Shown: piece after piece, positions 16,014 through 23,531 of the stretch
Numbering within the stretch: the stretch's first letter is position 1
How the letters are laid out: each line of letters begins with the position of its first letter
IMG/VR virus record: IMGVR_UViG_3300021406_000020
Location: 1 to 42,645 of that record
From: a virus
Reading direction: 5' to 3' (one strand)
Length of the DNA: 42,645 bases
Translations under genes and position numbers: made by a program
Notes under the pieces: generated by a model
Databases searched by the model: none
What the model was told of the DNA's origin: nothing
What the model saw: the letters and a program-made list of their open reading frames with translations, nothing else

Positions 16014-17629
16014 TATTGAGGTGTTTGCATTATCTGTTTTATCGCTTCATCTACGCTATTTTCATTTCGAGGGAGGAGAACAATAGTCCCTATTGTTAAT
16101 ATTCCGGCGGCGACCCCAATTGCATTTTTAAGTGCCTCAAAAACCACATCATAACTATCGACGATCCCTTCCCTGAACATATCTACCACTCCTCCCGTTT
16201 TAGAATCAAATCCATGCGTCGGCGTAGCTTCTGAAATGAATTTATATATCTGTTCTAGATTGGTTGCGCCCGTATTTTTGACTATCTGCTCAAATGGCTT
16301 TTTTAATGCTTCCTTCAAAATTTCATTTTTAATTTCCTTTGAAGCGTTGAGGAGTGCTACTCCGCCGCCGGGTAAAATGCCGTTTTGAAGCGCAGAATAG
16401 GCCGAACCAATAGCGTCTTCCACTTTATCCCGGCGCTGTCTTAAAGCGGAATCCGAATGTGCACCAACAAAATAGGTAGCAGTTTTGGTATTCAATCTCG
16501 CCGCCCTTGCGAGGGCTTCATCGCTTCCGTCCACCTTGAGCGCAAGCAAGTGGGTAGTTAAATCCTTAATTCCGTCAATAAAAGTATCTTCACGGGTTAC
16601 GGTGATCTTTCCGAATTTTCCCATGTAAGCCATCTTTGCGTCCTTCATCTTAATGCCTGATGCCGGGCTGATGATTCTACCGCCAGAAGCCTTTTCGAGG
16701 TCTTCCCACCACAAATCATTGAACACCGTAGGCATTTTAATCACCAAGAACCTGATTCCTAACGCTTGTGGCGCTCTCGCAAGGATAAAACTATTGAGAA
16801 TTGGCGCGTCCATTTCATCACAAAAGATAACAACATCTTTAACTCCCGCTTGGACTAATTCTCCTAAAAGTCCGTAGGCACTCCCATTTCCGTCTATCCC
16901 TCCCATTTCGCTTTGGTTCGTTATCTTGGACTTTGCCAAAAGCACCAAAGGGTTTTCAATCGTCGCCTGATAGGTAAATCCGTCCCCTTCCGCATCGCAC
17001 ATATACCGTGATGCATAAGTAGCCCCGTCAATCTTTATTCCCGTGCCGATTTCATAAGAGTCTTTAGTATCTTTTGACGCGGCCCAATTGACGATACCCG
17101 TGGTTCCGATATGGGAATAGATTTCTGCCAATAACTTCCCGATTGATTCATCCTCTGCGCTGATTGTTGCCACTTCTTCCAAGAGTTTAAAATCAATATT
17201 GCCGTCTTTGTCAACCAATTCCTTGCGTTGTTTTTTTAGGGATTCCTCGATCAAGGGGATACATTGTTCCAAATTCCTTTTCAAATCCATCGGGGACGCT
17301 TCGCCTAGATGTTTCATTCCTTCTTCGAGGACGGCCGAACAAAGCACGCAGGTCGTCGAGCTACCATCCGCCGAGTTTCGATTAGCTCGGTTGATAGCTT
17401 CTTTCAAAACGGTTGCACCGAGATTTTCCAATGGGTCTGCTAGCCTTATTGCGGCCGCGATTGAGTAACCATCATTCGTCGGATAGTAATGGGGCGCGGC
17501 AAATGCTTCAAGAAGCGAGTTTTTTCCCGCACTTCCTAAGGTAACGGCAACTGCACCAGAAACCTTCTTGACTCCTTCCATGAGTCCTTGCATCGCCTCC
17601 TTGCCGCTGTAGAGATTGTCGCGTTTCAT
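16013..17629 (-). CDS. groEL: Phage-encoded group I chaperonin GroEL, 538 aa
   Basis: The protein aligns by eye with GroEL over its full length. Nucleotide site: VTLGSAGKN (P-loop-like), NDGYS (catalytic Asp of the Asp52 type), ADGSSTTCVL (GDGTT-like, Asp87) and DKVEDAI plus GGGVALL near 400-420 (Asp398 type). The apical domain is divergent (KMPTVFNDL where GroEL has KAPGFGD). The C-terminal GGM repeat is absent. Start at ATG 17629 (MKRDNLY), 4 bp after the upstream stop; the longer upstream frame is not conserved. It would form a folding chamber, probably for capsid or other late proteins, with the GroES-like protein two genes upstream. Confidence 0.93.
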   Translation of the reverse strand: MKRDNLYSGKEAMQGLMEGVKKVSGAVAVTLGSAGKNSLLEAFAAPHYYPTNDGYSIAAAIRLADPLENLGATVLKEAINRANRNSADGSSTTCVLCSAVLEEGMKHLGEASPMDLKRNLEQCIPLIEESLKKQRKELVDKDGNIDFKLLEEVATISAEDESIGKLLAEIYSHIGTTGIVNWAASKDTKDSYEIGTGIKIDGATYASRYMCDAEGDGFTYQATIENPLVLLAKSKITNQSEMGGIDGNGSAYGLLGELVQAGVKDVVIFCDEMDAPILNSFILARAPQALGIRFLVIKMPTVFNDLWWEDLEKASGGRIISPASGIKMKDAKMAYMGKFGKITVTREDTFIDGIKDLTTHLLALKVDGSDEALARAARLNTKTATYFVGAHSDSALRQRRDKVEDAIGSAYSALQNGILPGGGVALLNASKEIKNEILKEALKKPFEQIVKNTGATNLEQIYKFISEATPTHGFDSKTGGVVDMFREGIVDSYDVVFEALKNAIGVAAGILTIGTIVLLPRNENSVDEAIKQIMQTPQ

Positions 17630-17633
17630 TGTA

Positions 17634-17867
17634 TTAAAGTTTAATGTGTGGATACTCGCGGGCAAACAAGGGATCGTGGCTCTGCAACATCTCTCTCGCA
17701 AAGTATGAGGCCGCTATATGCCGGGGAAAATCGCTTCTGAGATGTAATTTTGTTCCACATCGTTCGCATCGTACTAATTCTCCTTTTTCTGTGTATCGTA
17801 TCGTTAGCCATTTGTGTAAAATCGGGGTGTCGTCTCTGCATAAACTATTTTGATAGCGCGTCTTCAT
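17634..17867 (-). CDS. Zinc-ribbon protein between GroES and GroEL, 77 aa
   Basis: Start chosen at ATG 17867 (MKTRYQNS), overlapping the GroES-like stop as ATGA; an ATG eight codons earlier is less likely. RCERCGTKLHLR gives one CxxC, and a further Cys and His residues are spread along the protein. It is the middle gene of a three-gene chaperonin operon and ends 4 bp before groEL. A gene in this position is unusual. Function unknown. Confidence 0.7.
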   Translation of the reverse strand: MKTRYQNSLCRDDTPILHKWLTIRYTEKGELVRCERCGTKLHLRSDFPRHIAASYFAREMLQSHDPLFAREYPHIKL

Positions 17868-18115
17868 TTTTTCGCTTTCACATCCCTCCATTTAACGAGC
17901 CAGAAATAATTATCGTCTTCCCCTGTAGGATGCTTGCTTGAAAGCCATGAATCGAACCAAACCTTCTCCCCCCTTTTTGCCCACCAAAACTTGTACCACG
18001 GGCGCTCACTCAATACTATTCCAACCTCATCGAAAGTACCTTTATCGGTCGGCAAGAATGTCGTTTGTTTGAGTGGATCAATTACCAAATGGCCATTTAC
18101 TGGTCTAGGAATCAT
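17864..18115 (-). CDS. GroES-like co-chaperonin, 83 aa
   Basis: The order of elements follows GroES: IPRPVNGHLVIDPL at the start (compare IRPLHDRV), a short mobile-loop-sized segment, FDEVGIVLS (compare GEVLAVG), RGEKVWFDSW (compare VGDIVIFND), and DDNYFWLVKWRDVKA at the end (compare EVLIMSESDILA). It is shorter than the usual 95 residues and Trp-rich. Position upstream of groEL strongly supports it. Its promoter (TTGACA, 18 bp, TAAAAT) starts 1 nt before the ATG. Phage GroES homologues with little sequence likeness are known (T4 gp31). Confidence 0.8.
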   Translation of the reverse strand: MIPRPVNGHLVIDPLKQTTFLPTDKGTFDEVGIVLSERPWYKFWWAKRGEKVWFDSWLSSKHPTGEDDNYFWLVKWRDVKAKK

Positions 18116-18122
18116 TATCTTG

Positions 18123-18152
18123 ATTTTATCATAGTTTTTCTTCTTTTGTCAA
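18123..18152 (-). promoter_or_regulatory. Promoter of the GroES/GroEL operon
   Basis: TTGACA at 18152-18147, 18-bp spacer, TAAAAT at 18128-18123. Predicted +1 at 18116, one base before ATG 18115. A consensus -35 suggests strong early expression without an activator. Confidence 0.7.
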
Positions 18153-18177
18153 ACAGGGTTAATCTTTTTTTGGTTTT

Positions 18178-18279
18178 TTACCGGGCGATTACTTGATTTA
18201 TCAGCATCAAACAGACAATAAAGCCAACTAGGAAAGCACCACATAGAATACCCGCGGCAAATATCATTAGTTCTTTCAT
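18178..18279 (-). CDS. Single-pass membrane peptide, 33 aa
   Basis: MKELMIFAAGILCGAFLVGF and onward forms one transmembrane helix of about 22 residues with a short polar end. Its ATG overlaps the stop of the 220-aa gene (ATGA). It lies just before the chaperonin promoter. A small membrane-acting phage protein; role unknown. Confidence 0.65.
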   Translation of the reverse strand: MKELMIFAAGILCGAFLVGFIVCLMLINQVIAR

Positions 18280-18938
18280 TTTGATTTTAAGTGTTTATCA
18301 CGGAGAGAGGAGAGGATTTCGTTCCAATCTTTTTTTGTTATCGTCCAATGGTCAGCGTAGGGTTCTTCTAATCCCGCTATATTGTGTATTGCTTTCTCAA
18401 AGAACAGTCCCTCTACTTCTTTTGCCATTCCCTCCCGCGTCCTTTCGATGGCTTCGGCAACGGCTTGAGGTAAATCTATATGCACTGCTTCTTGATGTCC
18501 GTCATTCCACGCTTCGGCAACTGCAGTATCTTTTACTTTCTTCAAGGCATATTGCGCGGCGACTTCAATAAATGGAGCTTCAAAACATTTGGCAATAAGT
18601 TTGCTGTATAGCTTTCCATCTTCTCCAAGTTCGGGCGACAAACCCTCTAACGCGATTTGTTTTTCTACTCCTTCTTTTTTCCCGCACTCAAAAGCTTCGG
18701 TAATCTTCTTTCTTTCTTTTTCTCTTTCCGCCGCGAAAACATCTCCCGTTTCTTGATGGTATAAACACCACATTTCTTCTATACCTTCTTTCTTCCCCCG
18801 CTCATATCCCTGCTCGTCGATGGTGTGGGCAAGTTCCTCAAGGCGGCGACGCACTTCGGATTTTGCCCGTGTCATATAATCAACAGAAGTAAAATCCCTT
18901 ACTATCTCATCAATGAGTTGTTCTGTAGGTTTGGTCAT
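18276..18938 (-). CDS. Unknown charged helical protein, 220 aa
   Basis: Start set at ATG 18938 (MTKPTEQL), overlapping the methyltransferase stop as ATGA; the longer frame upstream is a shadow. It has repeated EGxExG(K)KEG-like turns (YERGKKEGIEEM, FECGKKEGVEKQ, WNDGHQEAVH) and is helical throughout. This repeated pattern may be a coiled or spectrin-like repeat. No enzyme motif. It is in the early operon with the methyltransferase. Confidence 0.6.
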   Translation of the reverse strand: MTKPTEQLIDEIVRDFTSVDYMTRAKSEVRRRLEELAHTIDEQGYERGKKEGIEEMWCLYHQETGDVFAAEREKERKKITEAFECGKKEGVEKQIALEGLSPELGEDGKLYSKLIAKCFEAPFIEVAAQYALKKVKDTAVAEAWNDGHQEAVHIDLPQAVAEAIERTREGMAKEVEGLFFEKAIHNIAGLEEPYADHWTITKKDWNEILSSLRDKHLKSK

Positions 18939-19621
18939 AGTAGACTTTTTTGTTTTTTTTCGGCGGGGATTTCCATTGAAAATAGGGAGGTGTTTTTCTC
19001 TACGGCTTTCAAGATGTGTACGCCGACTTCTGGTTCTACGCAATTTCGCAACACCAATTCCCTATCAACCCCTTCCAACTCGTCCCAATCGTATCCCTTG
19101 CGAACTGCGATAGATTTCGCCGTATCATTTTTACCCATCGCCCGTCCCTGTGTCGGAATAGCCGTTGAAAATAGGAAGTTCGTCCAAAACCAATGCTTTC
19201 CAAACTCCACCGGTGGAATGAGCGGATCGTAGTAGGCGATGACATTCTCCACACACCACTTGCCTTGAAAGAAATGCTTTAGGAAGATGATTTCCTGATA
19301 TAGTGTCATACTAGGATACCGCGGCGTTATACCCCCCCCTTGCTTCAACTGCGCCGAATTATCCTTGTAGGGAGATAATTGGTTGGCTATGTTCATCTTG
19401 GTATGCGTAGGGCATGGAGGCGACGACCAAATGAAGTCAAACTCGTGGTAATGCTTCAAAAGATACTCGTGTGCATCTCCTACAACCATTGTATCGGCCG
19501 GAAAAAAACGAGAATAAACATCAGCGATTTTCTGATTATGTTCCACTGCCGTTATCTCATGTTCATCGCCCCATAACTTCCTATTACCCCCTATTCCCGC
19601 ATAAAGATTTAATATCTTCAT
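18935..19621 (-). CDS. C5-type DNA cytosine methyltransferase, 228 aa
   Basis: Motif I is LNLYAGIGGNR (residues 4-14, AdoMet site), motif IV SSPPCPTH with the catalytic Cys70, motif VI VENVIAYY. The C-terminal TRD and motifs IX-X are short or absent; this compact form occurs in phages. It would methylate cytosine in viral DNA, perhaps against restriction. No cognate nuclease is near. Start ATG 19621. Confidence 0.85.
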   Translation of the reverse strand: MKILNLYAGIGGNRKLWGDEHEITAVEHNQKIADVYSRFFPADTMVVGDAHEYLLKHYHEFDFIWSSPPCPTHTKMNIANQLSPYKDNSAQLKQGGGITPRYPSMTLYQEIIFLKHFFQGKWCVENVIAYYDPLIPPVEFGKHWFWTNFLFSTAIPTQGRAMGKNDTAKSIAVRKGYDWDELEGVDRELVLRNCVEPEVGVHILKAVEKNTSLFSMEIPAEKKQKSLL

Positions 19622-19632
19622 TGTTTATATTG

Positions 19633-19779
19633 TCATATGTTAGGACTCTTTTTGTTTTTCTTTGCAGGGCGGATTACGTTCTGTATTTCAGGATTTATTA
19701 AGGTATTAAGGCGTATCACGAGCCATTTTATCTCGTTTAATCTGTCGCTCGCTTGCATCTCAATCATCACTTCGGTCAT
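19633..19779 (-). CDS. Small unknown protein, 48 aa
   Basis: MTEVMIEMQASDRLNEIKWL followed by a Lys-rich tail (PAKKNKKSPN); helical N-terminus. It fills the gap before the methyltransferase in the same direction; stop TGA at 19635-19633. Function is unknown and the call rests on frame, size and placement. Confidence 0.5.
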   Translation of the reverse strand: MTEVMIEMQASDRLNEIKWLVIRLNTLINPEIQNVIRPAKKNKKSPNI

Positions 19780-19799
19780 CGTTTTTGTTTGTTTCTTCT

Positions 19800-20282
19800 T
19801 CATTTCTTTTTAGCTTTATTTATTACCTCGGTGAATGCTTCAGGGGGAAGGGATTTGATGTTCTTTATCATTTCTTCGCGGGCGGCGTTCCACCAAAAAC
19901 ATTGCTCATAATCATTTCCAGATGCTAGCTTTTGTTTTTTCGCCGCCGGAAGAATAGAAATAAATAACTCCCTTAATCCTTCCACGAGAGAATCTAATGA
20001 TGGCTCTGGGAAATGATGGCACGCACAAGGACACGCTTCGGAATCAATACTGCCGCCGATAAATCGAGTAATAAAACCGTTGTGGCAATCTTTTACTTCG
20101 CACTTTTTCGGCAACCTACACTCACTCACCTCTTTAGGGGATTCTTTTGGGGGTTTAGGACGAAAAGCACGACAATCACAAACCATCACAAAATCGCCGG
20201 AACAAACCGTACAGCCAATATCGTCCCGATGTTTTATATCCTCATGCCCACATACGCACTCACTTATCTCTTGGTCTTTCAT
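19800..20282 (-). CDS. Cys-rich protein with zinc-binding N-half, 160 aa
   Basis: The first 90 residues carry many Cys/His pairs (CVCGHEDIKHRDD, GCTVCSGDFVMVCDC, KCEVKDCHNG, CPCACHH), enough for two zinc sites. The C-terminal half is an Ala/Lys helical region ending EVINKAKKK. It recalls phage proteins made of zinc ribbons plus a helical domain. Possible DNA- or protein-binding role. Confidence 0.6.
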   Translation of the reverse strand: MKDQEISECVCGHEDIKHRDDIGCTVCSGDFVMVCDCRAFRPKPPKESPKEVSECRLPKKCEVKDCHNGFITRFIGGSIDSEACPCACHHFPEPSLDSLVEGLRELFISILPAAKKQKLASGNDYEQCFWWNAAREEMIKNIKSLPPEAFTEVINKAKKK

Positions 20283-20306
20283 GATCTCTTTTTTTATTTT
20301 TTTTCT

Positions 20307-20636
20307 TTAATACGAAGATTCGGAGTTCTTTTTTGCCACGCGAATTAACTCATCCATCGTAACTATCTTCGCTTCTTGATCTTTCATCTCCACGAACTTA
20401 TCCATCGTCGCAATTTCTATCTCGGCGGCCGCCACGTTCTTTTTATCCTGTTCCTTGAGAATTGAGAGTTTTATGACGGCCACTTCCTGATTCAACTTAT
20501 TAAGTTTCTGCGCTTCAGTTTCCCGCAAAAGGGAAAGATAAAACGCTGCCTCTAGCCATAACTCCCGATTGAGGGGTTTACGCTCGGATACAATCTTCCG
20601 AAGGTCTGAAATGATGCTGTCGGCGGTACGTTCCAT
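20307..20636 (-). CDS. Coiled-coil phage protein, 109 aa
   Basis: RELWLEAAFYLSLLRETEAQ (residues 24-43), then coiled-coil Lys/Glu/Val stretches and a Ser-rich end. Similar helical proteins occur near phage recombination genes, but I know no fixed function. It starts one base after the HNH gene stop. Confidence 0.6.
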   Translation of the reverse strand: MERTADSIISDLRKIVSERKPLNRELWLEAAFYLSLLRETEAQKLNKLNQEVAVIKLSILKEQDKKNVAAAEIEIATMDKFVEMKDQEAKIVTMDELIRVAKKNSESSY

Positions 20637-21197
20637 TTATTTATTTGCCGTTCTTGTATTTAAGTTCCCGTACCTTTTTATCATTGTTATCTTTCTTGTT
20701 GCTGAATGACCGTCGTATTTCATATGGCACTTCCTACAAAGTCTTATCCAATCACTTTTTTCTCTCAGATATTTATGACTTTTATTTGCCCAATCTATTT
20801 GATGAATCCCGAATCCAGTTTTTAAACAATGCTCACATTTATTTGGTTTACCAAGAACTCTTTGAACCCAGTTGTGTAATCCTTCTTTCTTAACTTTATT
20901 TCCTTTCCAATTAGGACTATTTTCTTCTGAATGATTTTTTGCCATCTCCACAAACTTGACCATAAAACATTTTCTAGAACAGTATTTTCCACCACCACCC
21001 CTTCTTTTGGTTTCGTGGAGAGTAGTTCTAAATTTATTTCCACAAAGTAAGCATTTTCGTTCGATCTTTCCATTAGATATTTTGTTATCCTTTATGGTAC
21101 ATACCTTACATTTTCCTAGATGTCCGTCGTCCATTTGTTTATGAACATAGAACTCAGAAATATCCTTTGACTCGCCACATTTAAAACATTTCTTCAT
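20637..21197 (-). CDS. Free-standing HNH endonuclease with zinc fingers, 186 aa
   Basis: N-terminal Cys pairs (CFKCGESKD, CKVCTIKD, CLLCGNKF, CSRKC) form two zinc sites; the C-terminus has CEHCLKT, HQIDWANKSHKY and CRKCHMKYDGH, an HNH-like core. Its promoter (TTGATT, 17 bp, TAGAAT) puts +1 on the ATG and lies within an 11-bp inverted repeat. It separates the SSB-like gene from the 109-aa gene and looks like a late-arriving selfish insert. Confidence 0.82.
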   Translation of the reverse strand: MKKCFKCGESKDISEFYVHKQMDDGHLGKCKVCTIKDNKISNGKIERKCLLCGNKFRTTLHETKRRGGGGKYCSRKCFMVKFVEMAKNHSEENSPNWKGNKVKKEGLHNWVQRVLGKPNKCEHCLKTGFGIHQIDWANKSHKYLREKSDWIRLCRKCHMKYDGHSATRKITMIKRYGNLNTRTANK

Positions 21198-21198
21198 T

Positions 21199-21229
21199 AT
21201 TCCATTCTAACATATCTCTAGAATGGAAT
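21199..21229. repeat. 11-bp inverted repeat over the HNH promoter
   Basis: ATTCCATTCTA (21199-21209), 9-nt loop, TAGAATGGAAT (21219-21229): a perfect dyad between the SSB-like stop and HNH ATG. The left arm carries the complement of the -10 TAGAAT. In RNA from upstream it would form a hairpin just before the HNH start. Confidence 0.75.
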
Positions 21230-21232
21230 CAA
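21204..21232 (-). promoter_or_regulatory. Promoter of the free-standing HNH gene
   Basis: TTGATT at 21232-21227, 17-bp spacer, TAGAAT at 21209-21204, 6 bp to ATG 21197. The -10 matches consensus in five of six bases. Confidence 0.62.
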
Positions 21233-21640
21233 GTCCTCCGGCTTAATTTCTTTGTCTTCGAGATTATGCACGGGAAGGTCATTAAGGCTTGGTAACTTCT
21301 CGGTCAAACCATAATTTGCCGCCTTAGCATCAATCTTGGCCTCCATCCTATCTAGTCGTGCAAATAGCTTTTCCCATAACACTGGAATGCCGTTTAATGG
21401 CTCATTAAGGATTTTGACCTGTGGGGCGTTTTCTCCCCCAACTACGCCCGTGATACTAGTAAACTTGCCCTGCGTGGATGTAGCGACTTCTAGGGTTTGC
21501 CCGACCACAAAGAAGTGCCATATCGCCTGAACGTCCGACCAGACATAAAACCAATTCCCATTAGTTGATTTGACGTTCAAATAGGGCTTGCCTCCTTTTG
21601 TCGTCTTATTCTGTACTTCCGCGATAGTTAGTTTAGCCAT
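21218..21640 (-). CDS. SSB-like single-stranded DNA-binding protein, 140 aa
   Basis: The first 90 residues look like an OB fold (KPYLNVKSTNGNWFYVWSDV, then QTLEVATSTQGKFTSITGV). The protein ends in an acidic stretch with the tip EDLIPF, close to the DDDIPF tip of bacterial SSB that binds host replication and repair enzymes. It overlaps the ERF stop by one base (TAATG). It would coat viral ssDNA and may recruit host replication proteins. Confidence 0.68.
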   Translation of the reverse strand: MAKLTIAEVQNKTTKGGKPYLNVKSTNGNWFYVWSDVQAIWHFFVVGQTLEVATSTQGKFTSITGVVGGENAPQVKILNEPLNGIPVLWEKLFARLDRMEAKIDAKAANYGLTEKLPSLNDLPVHNLEDKEIKPEDLIPF

Positions 21641-22122
21641 TAGAGTTCAATATCAATTTGTGTGTCGTCGAGGTTCTCTTGGAACTTCGGCTGTCTGCGT
21701 TGCTCTGCTTTCTTCTGGTAAGCAGTTCTAGGATTTGTATTAACTGGCTGGCTGACCGAGTTACCGTCATCATCTACCGCTTCGAGGGCGAAGAATGACT
21801 GCAAAGCATAGCGACGGAAATAGGTTATTGCTGAACCTTGTTTTTGTGCGTCATTTACATCGGGCAAAATAGTCATTGCCCTTACACTATCCCCCGATTC
21901 TGCGTCAGCAAGAATAGTATTTAACGCAAGATGCCCATTGAGTTCTGCGAGGGGTTGAATCAATACTAATCCGTGCTTTGACAGAACCGGCTTTAACGCC
22001 GCCAAAAGTCCGTTTACATCAAAGTACATTGACTTGAAAAACGGGTTCGCTTCGGTCTTTTTGATCTTTCCGACTTCCTCTTGAACCTTTAAGAGTTTTT
22101 GATAGATGTTTGTTTTTTCCAT
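21640..22122 (-). CDS. erf: ERF-family single-strand annealing protein, 160 aa
   Basis: The ERF signature is clear: QKQGSAITYFRRYALQSFFA followed by LEAVDDDGN (about residues 95-125), with an N-terminal alpha/beta annealing domain (NPFFKSMYFDVNGLLAALKP). The C-terminal tail is Gln/Lys-rich. It would anneal homologous single strands in phage recombination and genome circularisation. The SSB-like gene directly downstream is its natural partner. Confidence 0.85.
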   Translation of the reverse strand: MEKTNIYQKLLKVQEEVGKIKKTEANPFFKSMYFDVNGLLAALKPVLSKHGLVLIQPLAELNGHLALNTILADAESGDSVRAMTILPDVNDAQKQGSAITYFRRYALQSFFALEAVDDDGNSVSQPVNTNPRTAYQKKAEQRRQPKFQENLDDTQIDIEL

Positions 22123-22123
22123 G

Positions 22124-22318
22124 TTATTGAGATTCTTTTATTTTTTCTTTCTGCTTGAACCATGCGATACAGACTTCACATCCTTGACCTTGTTCGGTGC
22201 GGCAGTCGTGATCGGGTAAAAACTTGATGCAATCATTGCAGAACGGAGCGTTGAAGAAGTGGCCTGCCCAAGTCTTGTCGCAACCTTCGCAACGAGTTGA
22301 TGTTAGTGTTTGTTCCAT
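22124..22318 (-). CDS. Small zinc-finger protein, 64 aa
   Basis: Three Cys pairs: RCEGCDKTW, FCNDCIKF and GCEVCIAWF, with His18. It binds zinc probably in two sites and is followed closely by erf. A DNA- or RNA-binding accessory of the recombination operon is plausible. Confidence 0.65.
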   Translation of the reverse strand: MEQTLTSTRCEGCDKTWAGHFFNAPFCNDCIKFLPDHDCRTEQGQGCEVCIAWFKQKEKIKESQ

Positions 22319-22393
22319 TGATTTGTTTTTATTTTTTTCTTAATTCTTCTGAGGGGAAAAGCTGGACGGCCGCCCCCCAGAGGAATGTCCACC

Positions 22394-22528
22394 TTATGCG
22401 CTAATGTTCGCGTCTTCGAGGCCGTCCGCTTCGTCCTGCGCTTCACGCTCGTCGTCTTCTACTTCAATGCCCTGCTCCTCTAATTCTTCTTTCGTCGGTA
22501 AAATTGCTTCGATGTCCTTGATGCTCAT
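22394..22528 (-). CDS. Small very acidic protein, 44 aa
   Basis: MSIKDIEAILPTKEELEEQG, then a long Asp/Glu run (VEDDEREAQDEADGLEDAN). It could mimic DNA charge as anti-restriction or inhibitor proteins do, but this is only a charge argument. Start at ATG 22528 just after the stop of the 77-aa gene; ATG 22537 three codons earlier is possible. Confidence 0.55.
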   Translation of the reverse strand: MSIKDIEAILPTKEELEEQGIEVEDDEREAQDEADGLEDANISA

Positions 22529-22530
22529 GG

Positions 22531-22764
22531 TTAGCATATTGTTTGGTTTCCTTTCCAGCTCGACCTTGATGTTTCGCTACCGTCTTTTAATGCGTTTTCT
22601 TTCATGTTCCCCTGCTGCAACTCCCATAATCCGAGAATCCCCGTGAAGCGCATACTGACATTCTTTGCTTCGGTGAAACGTCCTTCCCTGATTAACTTGG
22701 CAACTTCACGAACATATTGTCGACTGATCTGACGTTGATGTAACTCCAATGCGGTTAAATCCAT
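22531..22764 (-). CDS. Small basic helical protein, 77 aa
   Basis: Start set at ATG 22764 (MDLTALELHQRQISR), which overlaps the end of the 37-aa peptide gene. Arg/Lys-rich helices with MRFTGILGLWELQQ in the middle; a small DNA-binding protein is possible. No motif recognised. Confidence 0.55.
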   Translation of the reverse strand: MDLTALELHQRQISRQYVREVAKLIREGRFTEAKNVSMRFTGILGLWELQQGNMKENALKDGSETSRSSWKGNQTIC

Positions 22765-22868
22765 TGTTTTATTAAGTACGCTATACACGCCGCGAGGATA
22801 AAGACAGAAAACCCTATGAATGCTTCCTTATCTCTCTTTGCTTTTTCTTTTTCTTCAAGACTTTTCAT
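22755..22868 (-). CDS. Single-pass membrane peptide, 37 aa
   Basis: Charged N-terminal half (MKSLEEKEKAKRDKEA), then one transmembrane helix (FIGFSVFILAACIAYLI) and KQWI at the end. The stop overlaps the next gene start. A promoter (TTGACA, 16 bp, TATCCT) lies upstream at 22943-22916. Confidence 0.6.
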   Translation of the reverse strand: MKSLEEKEKAKRDKEAFIGFSVFILAACIAYLIKQWI

Positions 22869-22915
22869 ACCTTTTTTATTTTTTTTGGGTGGTTCGACTA
22901 TTTCCACCTATCATT

Positions 22916-22943
22916 AGGATAGCACAGGGGTATGCCATGTCAA
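22916..22943 (-). promoter_or_regulatory. Promoter with a GGGG dyad, upstream of the recombination cluster
   Basis: TTGACA at 22943-22938, 16-bp spacer, TATCCT with extended TGC at 22921-22916. The spacer holds AGCACA GGGG TATGCC (22921-22936, plus strand), one of three copies of a dyad. Unlike others, it leaves about 40 nt to the next ATG. Confidence 0.5.
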
Positions 22944-22954
22944 CAGCTCAATAG

Positions 22955-23488
22955 CTATGTTGGGGATAGCGTATTTCCCACATTTCTGTCAAGTTTCCAC
23001 GTCGATTTTCGCTCCCCTATTTCCATCTTTTTCTTTACGCTATCGAGATTCAAATGACACCGATGGCAAAGCGTAATCATCTTATCCATATTTTCCCTAT
23101 CCCACTTTATATGCCCTCTTTCTGCGCTACGTCCTTCGTGTTCTTCGTCGGTGTGATGTACATCGAATCGTCTATTTCCTTGTATCCACTCAATTTTGCA
23201 AATCTGACACATATGGTTATCTCGAATCCTGACTAATTCCCTAACCCGATCACGGCTACCAGAGGCCATACCAGTAATTTTTCTTATATTTTCCCCATCG
23301 CCAATGGGAGTATACTCGTTTATTTTTGCTTCAAACTCTTCCCAATTATATTTGGGCTTCTCTTTAATTTTATAATAATCAGTTCCTATTTGATGAACCC
23401 TCTGCCGCGTTAATCCAACTAACTTTCCGATAGCAGTCCATGTAAGACCTTTTGCCCTGCACTCTTTGATAAATTGTTTTCTTTCCAT
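22955..23488 (-). CDS. HTH-HNH endonuclease, 177 aa
   Basis: N-terminal helix-turn-helix (GLTWTAIGKLVGLTRQRVHQ, residues about 14-33), then an HNH domain: CQICKIEWI, FDVHHTDEEHEG, and LCHRCHLNLD. Own promoter (TTGACA, 18 bp, TAAGAT) with +1 on the ATG. It lies between a basic 49-aa gene and the membrane peptide gene in the early region and looks like a free-standing homing endonuclease. Confidence 0.85.
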   Translation of the reverse strand: MERKQFIKECRAKGLTWTAIGKLVGLTRQRVHQIGTDYYKIKEKPKYNWEEFEAKINEYTPIGDGENIRKITGMASGSRDRVRELVRIRDNHMCQICKIEWIQGNRRFDVHHTDEEHEGRSAERGHIKWDRENMDKMITLCHRCHLNLDSVKKKMEIGERKSTWKLDRNVGNTLSPT

Positions 23489-23494
23489 ATAGCT

Positions 23495-23524
23495 ATCTTA
23501 CCAAAGCATATTGACGTTTGTCAA
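23495..23524 (-). promoter_or_regulatory. Promoter of the HTH-HNH gene
   Basis: TTGACA at 23524-23519, 18-bp spacer, TAAGAT at 23500-23495, six bases to ATG 23488. A short dyad TTGAC/GTCAA overlaps the -35. Confidence 0.65.
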
Positions 23525-23531
23525 GCATACC

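Noticed and set aside
17630-17701. N-terminal 24-residue extension of GroEL
   Set aside because: It overlaps the zinc-ribbon gene in another frame and has no GroEL likeness; ATG 17629 gives the normal start.
21640-21670. GACACACAAAT at the end of erf as a late promoter
   Set aside because: Box incomplete and no -10 at the right distance; it is coding sequence.
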